A stretch of DNA of 64,000 nt from Lineus longissimus (GCF_910592395.1 NC_088308.1:5146001-5210000), one strand, 5' to 3'; shown: positions 38,444 to 52,100, counted from the first letter of the stretch. Notes: generated by a model from the sequence alone, not told the origin. Numbers and translations: made by a program.

Positions 38444-40352
38444 ATGCCAATGGATACACCGCGGAAGACGAGTCAGGATGACCTTGGGGATTCTCCGCCA
38501 AGGTCACTCCAAGCCCTCAGGAAGACGTTGCGGGAGTCTGTCAGGAGAGCGTTGAAATGTGTAGCGAAAGCCGAACTGGAGTTTTTAGCCCCGCACAAGG
38601 ATTTTTACGAAGAGGTGTCTTATTGGGTAAAGCCGTTGAAAGAAGTGCTAAAAGGGGCCAAGGTTCCCGAATTGACTACCACACGAATGATTGAGCAAAT
38701 TGAGGTCCGGATCGCTCTTCCAGGGCAGAGATGGGTGGTGGGTCAGAAAGAGTTATCAAAATTAAAACAATGCGTCCAAAAGATTCTTGTAGCAGTTCCG
38801 GACCAGTTTGAGGAGGCCATCGCGGAAGTACGCGAGTCGGCGGCCTTCTTGGGAAAATACTGTTTGTCGTTTTACGACTTGGCACGCGATCCGCCACTTG
38901 ATACAGCGAGTGACTACGCGAAAAATAGCATGATGTGGCGTGAAACAGTTAAAAAACTCATCGAGCAGATAAGACTCATGGCTTATAAATTCCAGAGTGA
39001 GGTCTTGGTTTTGAAAAGTCAATTTTTCGGTTCGCAGGCAAAGCACATTGCGTCACGATGTGACTGCGAGGAGCTTCCGTTCCTGTTGATGTTTCCACAG
39101 ACTTGCGAGAATCTGCGAGAAGCCTGCGAGATTCTGACGACGTGGATTGATGCTGATGAAAATTATCCTGGTTTCATCAAGAATGATATCGCTGACTTTG
39201 AACAGGAACGAAACAGGTATGCTAAACTATCGCGAGAACTGCACGAGAAGTGCTACCACGCCCAGTACAAAATGAAAAATATCGAAGCTGAGCACATCGC
39301 CCAGAAAAAAGAAATGGCGTTCCTAAGAACTCAAGAGACAAACACTCTCGTCGCAGACGAGTTGTTAAGGCGAGAAATAAACGAGAAGAGAGTTGACCTC
39401 GAGATAAAAGAATTTAGGAAAGCAGAACTTAAACGTGACCAGGATCGCCTAGAACCAGTCGTGTTTCAGGAAAAAATGAACGAAGTGACGTCAGAGATAA
39501 AAAACCTGAAGGACGAGATGCCGCTGCTGAAGAGGAAGCTTGACCAGTTGAACAGCAAGTTGAATCGAACGCAACACCGGATTGACAAGCTACTCGAGGC
39601 GCATAACGAACTCGAATCGGCCAAGAAAAGCCTAGCCGAGGCCGAGAAGGAGCGGGATGATGTTGAAAGAATCTTGGATGGAATATTGGACTCGCTCGAG
39701 TTGGCGAAGAAGATCCATCTGCACAAGACGAGTCCGGACATGTTGGAGAAGATGTTCTATTCCATACCCATTGAGATTAAGACGCCGAGGAGCGGTCATC
39801 ACGAACAAGAGAAGAAAGATAAAAGTAAGTCATAAACATAAATCCATAAATCATAAATATACAATCAAAATCCTAATGCAGACTCGTTTTTTTACAAACT
39901 TGTACAAAACTAGCTTGCACCTTCTTTTTTTCCTCGTAATTTCAGACCAACTCTTGCGAGCCTGCAGCGTGATCGCCGACGCCATTGGTAAGGACTGGTG
40001 TCGCATCTACCGGGAGCTGCCCTTCGAACCACCAAGAGGTGAACTCAACATAGAGTCGGACATCACTAATATCGTGAAGTCTAACCCACGTGATGGCCAT
40101 CGAGAACAAGCACTGCGCAGCTTCTACTGCTGGAGACGTTTCCACAGACGGGCAAGGCTAGAGGACCTCAAGGCTACGCTTCTCAAGATCAAACGAGCGG
40201 ACATCTTGGAAGAGGTCGAGGAGAGGCTAGCGCCACCTGTTGTCGAAGTTGTACGCGAAGCAGTGCCTCCTCCGTTCCTTGCGGATTATTTGATTCCTTA
40301 TTTCAAGGAGGTTGAGCGGTACGACCAGTATGTAGCAGCGCACAAAACGTAA
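38444..40352 (+). CDS. Coiled-coil protein with C-terminal death domain
   Basis: Two coding exons, 38444-39824 and 39946-40352, joined AAAA|GTAAGT...TTTCAG in phase, give 595 residues. The start is the ATG at 38444 (MPMDTPRK, A at -3); the frame is open slightly upstream but only from a GTG. Residues about 20-240 are helical and basic with no family I recognise; about 250-440 form a long Glu/Lys/Leu coiled coil (for example LDQLNSKLNRTQHRIDKLL). Exon 2 encodes six predicted helices of death-domain type: IADAIGKDWCRIYRELPF, then ALRSFYCWRRFHRRA, then LKATLLKIKRADILEEVE, matching the usual W..L...L / L..W / L...L..I pattern. Death domains make homotypic contacts in apoptotic and innate immune signalling; the coiled coil suggests an oligomeric scaffold. 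The exact orthologue is unknown; lineage-specific death-domain proteins are common in marine invertebrates. Confidence 0.82.
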
Positions 40353-42353
40353 CATGTGCTGCATCTTCAAGCGTCTACATAAGTATATGCTGGTTGTTGA
40401 CCAGTGGTCAATGCTTTGCTGGATTGTGAACAAGCAGAGAAGATGGCCACTGGTTCAACTCGCAAGTGATTAATGATTTTTATCTGGAATATCAATTTAC
40501 TTGTGCATGTATGTTTATGTGTACATCAATCATGGAAAGAGAATGCAAAAATTGCACTGGCCAGAAGTTAGGGGCATACGTTGCACACATGCACGGTGAC
40601 ACCAATCTGAAGCATCGTTCACAGATTTTCTGTGGTCATGATCCAAGATCTGATTGTGGAATATGAACGCACTTGTACTGAAGGTTCCTTCCGGGATCCG
40701 TGAAGCAGGACTCAAAGTGACTGCATTTGCCGTACTCATCCGTACATACATTGATTTTGGACTATAATTCCGCACAGGTATTGGCCAAAGTCAGACCATG
40801 TATGCGAGAGTCAAGATGTAACGGCCTCGCCTTCAGGGTTGTGCTTTAGGCATGTATTGCTTCTGATCATATCGATAGCTTTCAAAATAAGCTTGCTGGC
40901 AAACGCTATAAAAGAAAAGAAGACGAAAGTTAGGCATGTGACAAGGAAGGCTCGCTTACTAATAAACATACATTTATTGAGAACACTTTTTCTTTGTCAT
41001 TTAAACGGAGTGTCCAGGTAGAGTGCTGACATCTCGAATCATGGCAGTTCTCCAAATACAGTGCGTCCTGTGTACCAAGAGCACTGCCCTCTCATCATGG
41101 CATTCTCTAAATGGACGTTGCCAGCTGGCATGGTAGGTCTCATGAAAGAATGTTACCGTCTCGAATCATCGTGGTAAATGCATGGAACTTCTCCAAATAG
41201 AGTGCTGCCATCTCGAATAATGGCAGCTTTCCAAATAAGAGTCGTCTACATGTATACACCATCTATCGAAGATGACGAAAACTTGAACTTGCATTGTATA
41301 GTTGTCATCCTGGCGTAGCTCTTCATTCTTTGACAAACAGAAACACTAGTTTGTTCGATGGCCGAAAAAAACAAACAAGTCGGGTTAGTATATCAGCTAG
41401 CAATCCATTAGCCAAAACTAGCCCTGCTGATGCTCATGCCATTCAATATGATCGGGCCCGACAGGGTGCATTATTTATACGGATTCAATTGCGTAAGAGT
41501 GTTGTCAGCAATGTTGACACAGACCCGCCCTTTGCAACAATGAAAAAAAGTTTTTTAAATTACTGATCGCATGCGCGAATTATAGGTTTAGTGAAAAAAC
41601 AACAATATTGTTTGCTGCAAATTGTGTTCGTTTCGTCCGTGTCCCTATCTTATTTGTTATTTTGTTCGATTATGAAGGAAAGCAGCATGCAGAAGAGGCT
41701 ATTTGCGTCGTTGCATTGGATAGCAAGCTATATGTGACTGCATCATGAATCAAGCAGGGTCAGCCGTTTTCAAACAATAGCGCCCCGGTGTCGCAAAGGG
41801 CGTGTCCCAAGCAATGTGCTCACAACTGGCCAGGTGTCCAAGCACGATGGTGAAGGAGTATGATTACGGAGGCAGGAGCATCTGACTACCGCATCGGCTG
41901 CAGGGCACAGTCACCATACAAACACTGGGGTTCTCTTTCTACGCATCTCCGTTGTTTACTTGTGACCGAAATTGGCATACAGTGTACAGTATTCCCGATA
42001 GGTGACCAGCAATGATTATTAAAGCACGAAGCGTTAGTTGCGACACTGAAGAATATCGCGGTAGATTAAAGGTAGGATACTTTGCCATTGGCCACACAAT
42101 AATCTGAGGATTTAAACAGGAACGCTCGCGGTACAGACGGCAAGCATGTAAGACTGTCAAAACGTATAATTTTGATATCTAGAATTTCATAGCTCTCAAA
42201 ACAACAGTATTGGGCGATAAGGAGAAACTTGTGATCAAGACAATCAGGTGACATACGTCCTTCTTTTAGTGACCCATCTCGAAGGAAGAGGTCAAGGTGT
42301 TCTAAGATTTTGTGAGAAACTTCAATCTCTGTGGAAACGGATAAACTCTTGAA
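40353..42353 (+). other. Spacer between the death-domain gene and the GPCR
   Basis: No coding signal. AATAAA at 40961-40966 is a plausible polyadenylation signal for the death-domain gene. A degenerate tandem repeat occupies 41020-41245. Confidence 0.45.
41020..41245. repeat. Degenerate tandem repeat, about four units
   Basis: Units share the order CATCTCGAAT-ATGGCAG-CTCCAAATA-GAGTG with substitutions and gaps; the first and last are the most alike. Confidence 0.55.
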
Positions 42354-43412
42354 ATGGAGCCGACGTCATATCCTCAAGCCGCCGGCAAAATTAACGGCAC
42401 AGGGCCGTATGGGTCCAACAGTGATGGAATTCGATTCCTTCTAACCTTTTACTTGCCTCTGGTATTAATAGCGACTGGTTTCATCGGAAATGCTTTGATT
42501 TGGCTGACTTTCCAAGTAACACGTGACAGTAAGTCTATCGTGGCTTTTGAATTCAAGATCATGGCCGTCGTCTGCCTTTTGTCCAACATTCATGAAAGCA
42601 TGTCGATTGTTGAAACCCACGGGAAAATACTGATCGAAACATGGCACACCCTATTCTGCCAGTTGAACGCAGCTAGTTCTTTTCTTCACGGCGTTGCGGT
42701 ATGGAGTATCGCTACGATCTGCCTAGATCGTTTCATAGCGATTCGTTTTCCTGCCCGAGCCAAAACCTGTTGTACTCACAAGAAGCGGGCATTGCAGCTA
42801 CTTTTCGTCAATATAGTAGTCCATGCACTGTTCGCAGTAGTGTATGCTCTACAGGAACAGCCACATTGCGATGGAGAAATCGGTAAGGGGCTGTTCGGAA
42901 AGGAAGTTCGGACCGCACTAACTTACGCAAGGCTCGCGGTTGACATGGCTCTACCATGGTTGGTCGTGTTCATCACCAACGCAGCCATGCTCTGCAAACT
43001 GACGAACAGGCAGCCGAAGTGCTCACCAACGCGAGGAACTCTCAACCGCGAAGAGGCGTCTGCACTCCCGATGGTGTTTGGCATGTCTATGGTACTCCTT
43101 CTACTTCTCTGTGCAATACCAGGCCACCTCATATACTGGTTTGTCATCAAAGCAAAAGAGGAAAATAACCCATTCAATGTATGGATGAGTGAGGTGGTCG
43201 CTTGGGTTATAGCGTATGCAAATATTCAGTTGAATTTCTTCATTTTTCTGATTGTCAGCAAGGCCTTTCGTGCTGATGTTGGGAAACTAGTTCGGATGAT
43301 ACCGTGTGAATGCGTGCTCGAGCGTGGCGTGGATGACATTGGTAACATCGATGTGGATTCTGTAAGGGAAGCGGAGTCTGACACGTCACGCAAGGAAACT
43401 ACAACTATGTAA
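42354..43412 (+). CDS. Single-exon class A (rhodopsin-like) G protein-coupled receptor
   Basis: 352 residues, uninterrupted. N-terminal sequon NGT at residue 14. Seven hydrophobic segments at about 29-54, 64-86, 100-124, 147-167, 190-216, 238-265 and 280-303. Class A marks: GN in TM1 (45-46), Cys102 and Cys172 for the TM3-ECL2 disulphide, LDRF at 124-127 in place of DRY, Pro256 in TM6 (CAIPG), and NFFIF then SKAFR at the end of TM7 in place of NPxxY. The TM6 Trp of CWxP is missing. Ligand unknown; the pattern is that of invertebrate peptide-receptor-like orphans. The start ATG (CTTGAAATGG) precedes TM1 by a normal distance. Confidence 0.85.
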   Translation: MEPTSYPQAAGKINGTGPYGSNSDGIRFLLTFYLPLVLIATGFIGNALIWLTFQVTRDSKSIVAFEFKIMAVVCLLSNIHESMSIVETHGKILIETWHTLFCQLNAASSFLHGVAVWSIATICLDRFIAIRFPARAKTCCTHKKRALQLLFVNIVVHALFAVVYALQEQPHCDGEIGKGLFGKEVRTALTYARLAVDMALPWLVVFITNAAMLCKLTNRQPKCSPTRGTLNREEASALPMVFGMSMVLLLLLCAIPGHLIYWFVIKAKEENNPFNVWMSEVVAWVIAYANIQLNFFIFLIVSKAFRADVGKLVRMIPCECVLERGVDDIGNIDVDSVREAESDTSRKETTTM

Positions 43413-43603
43413 TCGACAATTACCACGCTATAGTCCTAATGCGTACTCCCTGTGGTGTTCTGGTGGTAGACATCTGACTTCAGGCAGGATTGGCAACCCT
43501 ACGAAGAGCAACGAACACTCAATCAACAAAGCACTAATTATGTAAATGTTCCTCATCGTCGACGTTTTTCTTGAAAGTTCGCCCGATTTCTCGTTCAGCT
43601 CAC

Positions 43604-44030
43604 ACTGAACTTCCAGCGGTATTGCCCCCGGAGCCTCCGCCCACACGCCAGTTGTCTGGAAGCTTAGCAATGTCAATACATTGAGGGTCAAGATGCCTAC
43701 AGCTAAGTATACGTGCACAGGAAGATTCATGAGTATCTCTTACATGTAAATGAACTAGCGCAGGGCTTCGTATGCAAATGCAAATGCCAGGACAAAGGTC
43801 TCGACACCTTCGTTCAAATACTAAACGTTTGTGTATTATGAATGTGGTGTAATGATTATGTAGCAAATGTCAAATTCGTGTTGACTGTCGTAATACGAAA
43901 TATCATAACAATACATGTACATTACCTGTATAGACATACTGAACTTCCAGCGATATTGCCTCCGTAGCCTCCGCCCTTATGCGCGTTGTCTGGAAGCTTA
44001 GCAATGTCAATACATTGAGGGTCAAGATGC
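43604..44030 (+). repeat. Pair of 93-bp direct repeats 334 bp apart
   Basis: 43604-43696 and 43938-44030 match at most positions, including TGTCTGGAAGCTTAGCAATG. An 18-nt inverted piece of the left end reappears near 63468. Origin unknown; it could be a worn dispersed repeat. Confidence 0.85.
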
Positions 44031-46158
44031 TGTGTAGACGATAACGCGAATAAGTGAACAACAACCCACTTTATGTAGCAAGGTTAAATATTATTAATCT
44101 ATAGATAGAAATCTTCAGTTGCTGCGTATCAAATGGCAAATGGAAAGATATAGAAAGCGCAAACATAAAGTAAAAGAAATGTACAATTTGACAACTTTGT
44201 TTGAGCAAGAAACCCAGGAACAGATCAAGATGCTTAAACTATCTTTCTCATCTCACTTATACACGTATACCCAAAACTTTTTATAAAAACAAAAATATGT
44301 AATCAAAGGTGGACCAAAATGTTGTATCTTTATAAATGTAGGCATTTCGCAGTTCTCGCAAACGTGTATCTTGATTTACCCTAGAGATGTACTAACTAAA
44401 GTGATTAACTTTCAGCTCTGAACTCTCAAGAATAAAAGAGAGAGCGCTTTTCACACAGTGAAAACGTCTAAAAACTAGGTGTGGTTGTTATACAGGTTCT
44501 AAACCTGTGATTGATGTGACAATATAGCACAATTATTGCATTTAACAAAAAAATGGTGACGGTCACAAGGGTATATTACGTACAGTATACGGATTCATAC
44601 ATATCTCCAAAAACCCGCGTCTTTTCCGTGTTATATGATCACACAAGCTAGAACTAGTTCCTGAGAAGATAATATTTAGCATAATACTGGAGGTAAAATT
44701 AGCTTTGGAGTGTAAAATTGCTGTTACTCGCGCTGCTGTAACTGTTCCTGCAGAAAACTTACAGACTCTCAATATCGTGCCCTGCCTGTCTATCAGTCAC
44801 AGGCACGGGAAGATACCAAAATCGACCAAAATCAATCAATATTCAATTCCAAGCAACTGGAACACAACCCATACAGACAATGAACACCAGCACACATAAC
44901 TTAAAAAAATAGACATAGCCTCCTCTTTATGTGCAGTGGTGTACACTCATGCCTAGAACAGCGATCAAGATTTACTGATTACGAGTATATCTGCACGTGC
45001 CTGTGTTCTAATTCGCATGCATTGTATCAAAATCACACACCACAGGTAGTTTAACAATGCACACCCTAACAAGCGTCAATAATGCTCACAGTAATAAATA
45101 TAACGGCTTTAAAATTAAAAACCACAATACATGCGATATTCACGCATGAAATGTACTGTACAACGCCTCTCTTCGAAGTCCATATTAATATAGTATAATT
45201 ATATAATTCAACCTACTTTTGATACATGAAAATACGTGTACATTGTATTTTGCATTAGAATCTAACATTAAATATGAACTATACATATATCGACATTCCA
45301 TACGCCCTAATGTTTCTGCACTAAACACAACTGTGACATCGCATGCCGCAGTGCTATGCCGTAACTCATCGTCGCACTGCTCCAAAAATGCGTTCTGAAA
45401 TTCATGCGAATTTGTTGTGCTGCATTCAGTAAAAGCCTACCAGAAGTGTCACTCAGCTACATCATGTAGCCGACAGTGGACGCTACATGTAATTTTTCGC
45501 ACGTGATGCATGTGGTATGGTTTGTTTGATTTTAGCCCTAAACTAATTTTTCGATACTACTCCATTTCTGAACCTAGAGCCACAAAAAGCTCCTCCTTCT
45601 CCATACATGTACCATTCCTTTCAATCATTCGACAAATAAAACGTGCCAGACATACTGCAAATTCTCAGCTAGAACTAAGCATTTACATGTACTTCGTTAG
45701 AAGGGTCATCACTTGCAAAGTACATAAAAACAAAAGGGAATAGTGCTTAAACTTCGTCAATGCTTTTGAATAGTGATTGAAGCAGCTGCCGAGATTATGG
45801 CATCAATAATGACCCATCCAGTGGTACCCTTGAAGTAGAAAGAAAGGATAAACAAAGATGCCACTCATTTAGTTAAACGCTGATAGAAATTTGTATTTCA
45901 GGAGTTAATGTCTTGGCGTATGAGACTGGTATGTAATTGTTCATACATGTAGCTTGAAGCATGCGAGTATACAGCCGTAACAATGCTATAGCTTTAGAGA
46001 CAAATAAACTATTCCAATAAGTTGCCACCTGCCATTGCTATACATGACATTGCAAAAAAACTCAGCGATGTTGTGCGTTCAAATCTTTTATAATGCAGAT
46101 TATAATACACAAAAGTTATAAATCATATTTCAAAACCAAAATTACAAATCAAAAGCAC
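44031..46158. other. Spacer between the converging GPCR and TRPC genes
   Basis: AT-rich with no coding signal on either strand. It includes the 3' UTR of the TRPC gene (minus strand, starting at 46158), for which I found no clear polyadenylation signal. Confidence 0.4.
44431..44436 (+). terminator. Candidate AATAAA polyadenylation signal of the GPCR gene
   Basis: The sequence AAGAATAAAAGAG lies 1.0 kb after the GPCR stop codon. Confidence 0.35.
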
Positions 46159-49100
46159 TTATACATATTTACAGTCGGGGTTCATGGGGTTCCTGCCTCT
46201 CATCATTGAGGCAGGTATACCCATATCGCGATCGTAGGGCATTTCGAGCGGTACATCGTCATCCATTTCCAGTACTGCGGGGACCGCTTCTTGCTGCGCC
46301 AGCGGGATTCTCAACACAGGTGGCTCCGGCTCCGGTTCTGGTTCCGGGGCGGGTGTCGGTTCCGGCACCTTGCTCAACCTGCGCTCGCCCGCTGGGGGCC
46401 TGTTGCCCATGAGCAGACGGCGCCTGACCTTACTCTGCTTCTTGCGCAGTGGGAAGTCACCAAATGGAGGCAGTTCGAATGGCTTCCCACCACCTTCGCC
46501 AATTTCAGTATCTGAAAAAAGACAGCTTATTCAAACTCCCTCGACGGCTGTTTTATCTCTTGCAGCATCAAACCTTTGATTAATTTACGAATGTAAAATT
46601 CATATATGCTTGTCCACTATACATACACATTTACATGTAATGTTGTTGTTAAAAATGATGCATTTTACAGACTGTTATTTGCGACTGGCCTATTAACAGA
46701 TCTTTGCCATACTTCACAAAAATGTAAGTATCTTATCATCATACAAATCCAATCTGACGATGTTAACCCATTCGTACTTACGTGTCGGAGGCGGCGATGT
46801 CTGTGGAGGAGGTTCAGGGTCATCAGGGCGTACTGTGGGAGAGCAGAGACAAACACAGTGTTCAGCATGCGGTAAAAGCAGGTGACAGAGTGATAGAAAA
46901 GCCATTGAAATATTGCAAGGAGGCGAACTTAACGAAAATAAAATGCAACAAAGCTTCCACAGGAGGTCTACGGAAACCACTAAGCATATCTTTACACTGG
47001 TTGGATCATTCAGTTGGAATCAAATAATTAGCAAAATGGTCTCTGCACCAAAATACTAAAACAGCGACAAATTAATAGGTTTCCGGTAGCTGTTGTTAAA
47101 ATAGGGCAATGGCAAACGAAACTATTTGTCATGTCATACGATGCAATGTACAGCATGGACTGAACCGTCACATCTACGTGTAGGGTACAGGTGCAAAGAC
47201 TGGTTTGACGTGTTAGCAAAATCTAAACTCAATATCTGAATAACATTTTCTGAAAATCGTGAAAATGCTGAAATTTGCTGAAGTCGTGTCAAATAGCCTA
47301 CCTTAATCACCTGAAGTAACATAGATACATTAACGTGTTTTTAAGATAAAGATTGAGTCATGCGCCGATATACCATCCTGCCCAATCAGGCAAACCGGTA
47401 GTAAAATGTTAATTGTCAGATTATGCCGGCCGCCCTGAGACCGTTAACCATATTCTAATTACACGGAAGCAGCCCACCCGATAGCATGGCTGACTGAGAA
47501 AGATCCCAATCCTTCACCATCCAGTCTATACCCGACTTCCCATTCTTTGAGTTTGATTAACTGACCTCAAACCAGAATAGGGTCAAAGTAATTTGACTCC
47601 TGACTGGAAAGTGACGTATATCTACGTTTCCTAAACAATCCTGGGTAGTTTGAAAGATTTGAATAATGGACCCGTCCTAAAACGAAAATGCTTGACTTTT
47701 CATAGATGAAGCACTAGCTAACCGGACAAAAAATTTAATGCCATTATGCAAACCTGTAAATCTGTAAACTTGCAATCCGCCACAAGGATACCGATATGTC
47801 AAAGTAAATCGAATTCCAAGTGACGAACAAACACAATGTTGGTTTGCAAAACACTCGTCCGAAAAAAGGCGTCGGCATTTGCAGCCATTTCTACAACAGC
47901 AATGCAAGCGCAGATCCACGTCCAGCACGTTACTTCGACATAAAATGGCCGCTGCACGTGATCGTTTGAAAAAATGGCAGACAATGGGATTTACGTGAGA
48001 AAACCTTGGATGACTGCCAAGGTAGCAAGTTGGCAAGAGTAGTCGAACACGCTATATGTTTGCAGGACCAGTGGCAGTCTCTTTACCGCCGTCCCCTATT
48101 CCTACCGAATGTATCGCAAAACATGGTGAAGCAGAGTTCATGGCTTCCTGCAGCCTACTTACTTGTGCTGTCTTGCTTTACATTCTCGACTTCTCGCTGT
48201 AACTTGAACAAGTACCGCCGCACAAGGTTCTTACGCAGCTCTCTCCGGGCGTCCTCGTCTGCGTGAGCCATCTCCAGTTCCTAAAGAGGGAAACGAAAAT
48301 CAGGAGAATTCTTAAACCAGACTTTTGAAAATTGAAAAAGACCAGACAGACAAGTTACAAACGAGACAAAAATACCCTCTAAAAAAAGCGTACATGCATG
48401 AATATGATAGGCGATGCCGTGCTAAGTTCCCTGAACCGACAAAGTAGATAGAGTCTAAACGTATACGAAATGATTAAAAATGTTACCCAAATGTAGTCTG
48501 CAAATGTCTTTATCAAGCATCGAGTGATTTTTGTCATGCGATCGTCGCGGGTTGGTGCAATAAAATCTCTCGTTTGTGGGGGCGCTTTTGAGAATGCCAA
48601 TTATGGTCTTTTTCAATACCTACCTCTTCCTCTTTTCCATCGTCTTCCTCCTTTTCATGACACCGGAACAAACCACTCAGAAAATAATACCAGGACAAGA
48701 TGTTCTTCTTGGTGGGGATGAGATTAAATGGCGAGGGCAGCGTCCCTGTCTCTTGCACGTAACTCATCCACAAGTTGGTGCGGGCAAACTTCCATTCCTC
48801 ATCGGCAGAGGACTGAAATGGAGCGATGGAAAGAAATTCATTTATCTAATGCCGCAGAATAATAAATCTATTCCCAAGGATACCGAGGAACCATGTATTG
48901 CACTTAAACGGTGGTGATAGTTTCATCGAGTGATATTCATGCACTGTGATGCACTGTGATGCACTGAAACTCGTCACCTGGTGCAACAAATGCACTCTTC
49001 TATTAAGCAAACAATCATGAGACAGTTTGCTCGGACCTAGTTCGACTACCCTGGCAAAAATCGACCAAAATCATAAACTGCCACATAGAAGCATAAATTA

Positions 49101-52100
49101 TTTTTAAAAAACAACAATTCACCGAAAATTTTTTTGCAACTAGCAATTTGCAAGAGAAATGACCGGACAATTGCTTGAAAAGTTTCTGAAGCATGCTGCA
49201 AGTTGTTTCAGAAATGTTTCATACCCCATTCTACACTTGTTCCATAAACATCAAGTTTCAGATCAGGTTCACAAATGTTTCAGAAAAAATTTAAAGTGTA
49301 AACTAGGCTTAAGGTATTCCTTTAGAAATAACCTTCTCCTGTACCTGAATGTCCTCAAAGCTCTGGCTCATCATGGCGATAAGCATGTTCAGTAGGATGA
49401 TGATCATGACCGCGCAGTAGAGGCCAAGTAACATGGTGCCAATGGTTGTGATCATGGTCGTGCTCTCCGGGTTCTTCATGTCTAAGAAAATTAAACAAAA
49501 TGGATTCATTTATTCTTGCTATGACGGGTGACATAGTACCACGAACTTTTTAACAACAACCCGAAAACATAAGGACTTATGATAAAATACTATATCCAAC
49601 TACAAGCTTTAACAATAAACCGAGAAGACTTCCGACCGCCAGACGAACTCTTGAGATCTAACTACATGTATGTTTTTTTGTTACATCAGCAGTCTTATTC
49701 AAGCAACGAGAATAAAGAAGATTTACAACTACAGACATGTCATTAATTTTATCGTCAATGATATTTAAAGACACAAGGAATCTTCTTTTTCTTCATCATA
49801 TATGAATGATATTTGATCACTACATTTTGAATGCGAACATGACGATAGCTAGCAAATATGAGCTGGTATTTTCTAATGTAAAAACGTCCAGAAACTCAAT
49901 GGGTAGAGATATAACCCTGTGAAGGAAATTTTCAATACAAAGTCTTTACAAAGTGCAAGGGAATCACTGCTGTTTGAAATCCGTCTCAAGTGCAATGTCT
50001 GGCTCAAAATAGTCAAGTGCAGTGTCTGGCTCAAGTTAGTTAAGTGCAATGTCTGGCTCAAAATAGTCAAGTGCAGTGTCTGGCTCAAGTTAGTTAAGTG
50101 CAATGTCTGGCTCAAAATGGTCAAGTGCTGTGTCTGACTCAGGTTAGTTAAGTGCAATGTATAGCTCAAGATAGCCGAGTGCAATGTCTGGCTCAAAACA
50201 CACGTAGGCGAGTGCAATGTCCAGTTCGAGATAGCAGAGCGCACTGTTGCCAATTCATCACAGGTGCCATCATTACATTCCCGAGTCCTTTTCAATCAGA
50301 TAATACAATTCCACCAAAAAAGGTGGAGATAATTCTCGGCTTATTCTATTATTATCACGCAGCTTTGTTGGATGATAAGAAGGCAACCAACAAATAACAA
50401 TCAGAGAAACATTGAAATATCGTTTTTTCTTCTTTTATTACAGTGGAGTATTACCTAAACTGCATTGCTCTCGCAGTCCATGGTCTGCTGAGGCTTCGAT
50501 CAAAAGCCCTGACCACCTTCTATACCAGTATTACATACCTTGATTTTTTTCTTCTGAATAACGAATACTTTAACTCGTTAAAATAATCTAACTTCCTACT
50601 ATCGGTTCGCTTACTCATTCATTCTGAATCGAACGTGAATATAATATATTTCAGTGTGAAACAAATTCAACATTGTACAAAATTCTAAGAAAATCATTGA
50701 AATTAAACTGTAAGAGACAAAGGATTATGCGAAGTACGTTTAGTCAATGCAGCAAGATCACAAAGGTCAGAAAGATTCACTGCTCGGGATCGTCCATAAA
50801 CTTCACTATCCTAACAATCTTAGGATTGAGTCAACCTCTCCATCCGAGGACTACTTGATTAGCAATTCAAACAGGCTGCAGATGCGCATTTTTGACCCTA
50901 TGGATTCGAGGTTGGGATTGAGTTTCACCCCCTACCCTTTCCCTAAACGTAAAACGCTGACAATCGCCAAGCTTATAGGAACTCTGATGGTTCAATGCTT
51001 TACCTGAAAAGACAATCCTAACACGCCCGTACTCCATCCTGATCCCATCCTAACATTGCCAGACTTGTGAAATACATTAACTGAAAGGTGTTTGTGGACG
51101 ATCCTCTTTGTCACGCTTGACATGCAGAAAATGCCAGTAAAATTCCAGTAAAAGCCTAAAAAGGACGGGTTACAACAACCGATACATGCATGACCAGACT
51201 TTTCTCTTGATTGCCTTTAGAAAGCAATCTTTTCTCGTTGGTGCCTCTCTGTTACCATACTAGTCCAAAGATTCAGTGAGTGATATGTATAATCTTGTTC
51301 ATCGAAGACTACATCAATGACGAGTAACAACAAATTCACGAGCTATTACAAATTCACATGACTACCATAACCTACTATTGGCAAAATCGTGACCTTCATT
51401 TGATACGGTTTTTCACTTGAAGCTTTTTAATGCATCAAAATATTAATATAAGTATAAATGTGTGTACACGATAATGACGTAACTGACCTAAGGACCAAAG
51501 TACTACGGACTCATTATGGTAATATGCTTTAGGAATCGATGTCACTAAATGAAGGTGACGTACCAAAGCATATATAACAGAATCACGTTTTTCAAAGTTC
51601 AAGCTGAAACAAACATGGCAACTGCGTAAGAAAAGCTCAGCGACGAGACGAGGCCATTCAAAATGGTGGGTATATACAGCAGAGGCTAATAGATGTCGCC
51701 CATACCTACTTACAGGATCGCATAAAAACGCCTACCCCAGTTCCATCATTGGCAGCTACCGCGTCTTCTTCGTCTAGAATGTAGGCGACACTGATGTCTA
51801 CCATACCAAATATAGCCCAAAAAAGGGTAGCCATTGTCGCTCTTAAGCTAAAGGGAGATAATTGCAAGACAGGCTTCAATGTTCTAGTTAAGAGAGGTGA
51901 ACAGTGTTGCAAACTTGATAACTTTTGATACACCGTTCAGAGCAGTCCTTAAAGAGTTTGTTCTGTAAATTCAAGTAATCAAGTTATTTGTCAAAGGGGA
52001 TGGGAATTAGTACACACGCATTTAAAATGCTGCAGTCGTTCATAACTTCTAATGCTTGCCTGGGAGGGCAACTATACTACTCCTACCATGCTACAGTTAA

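Noticed and set aside
49987-50240. Possible CRISPR-like array
   Set aside because: Repeats are contiguous without unique spacers and the DNA is animal.
49873-50295. 140-codon minus-strand frame with nine-residue repeats
   Set aside because: Direct translation of the 27-bp minisatellite; the opposite strand is equally open.
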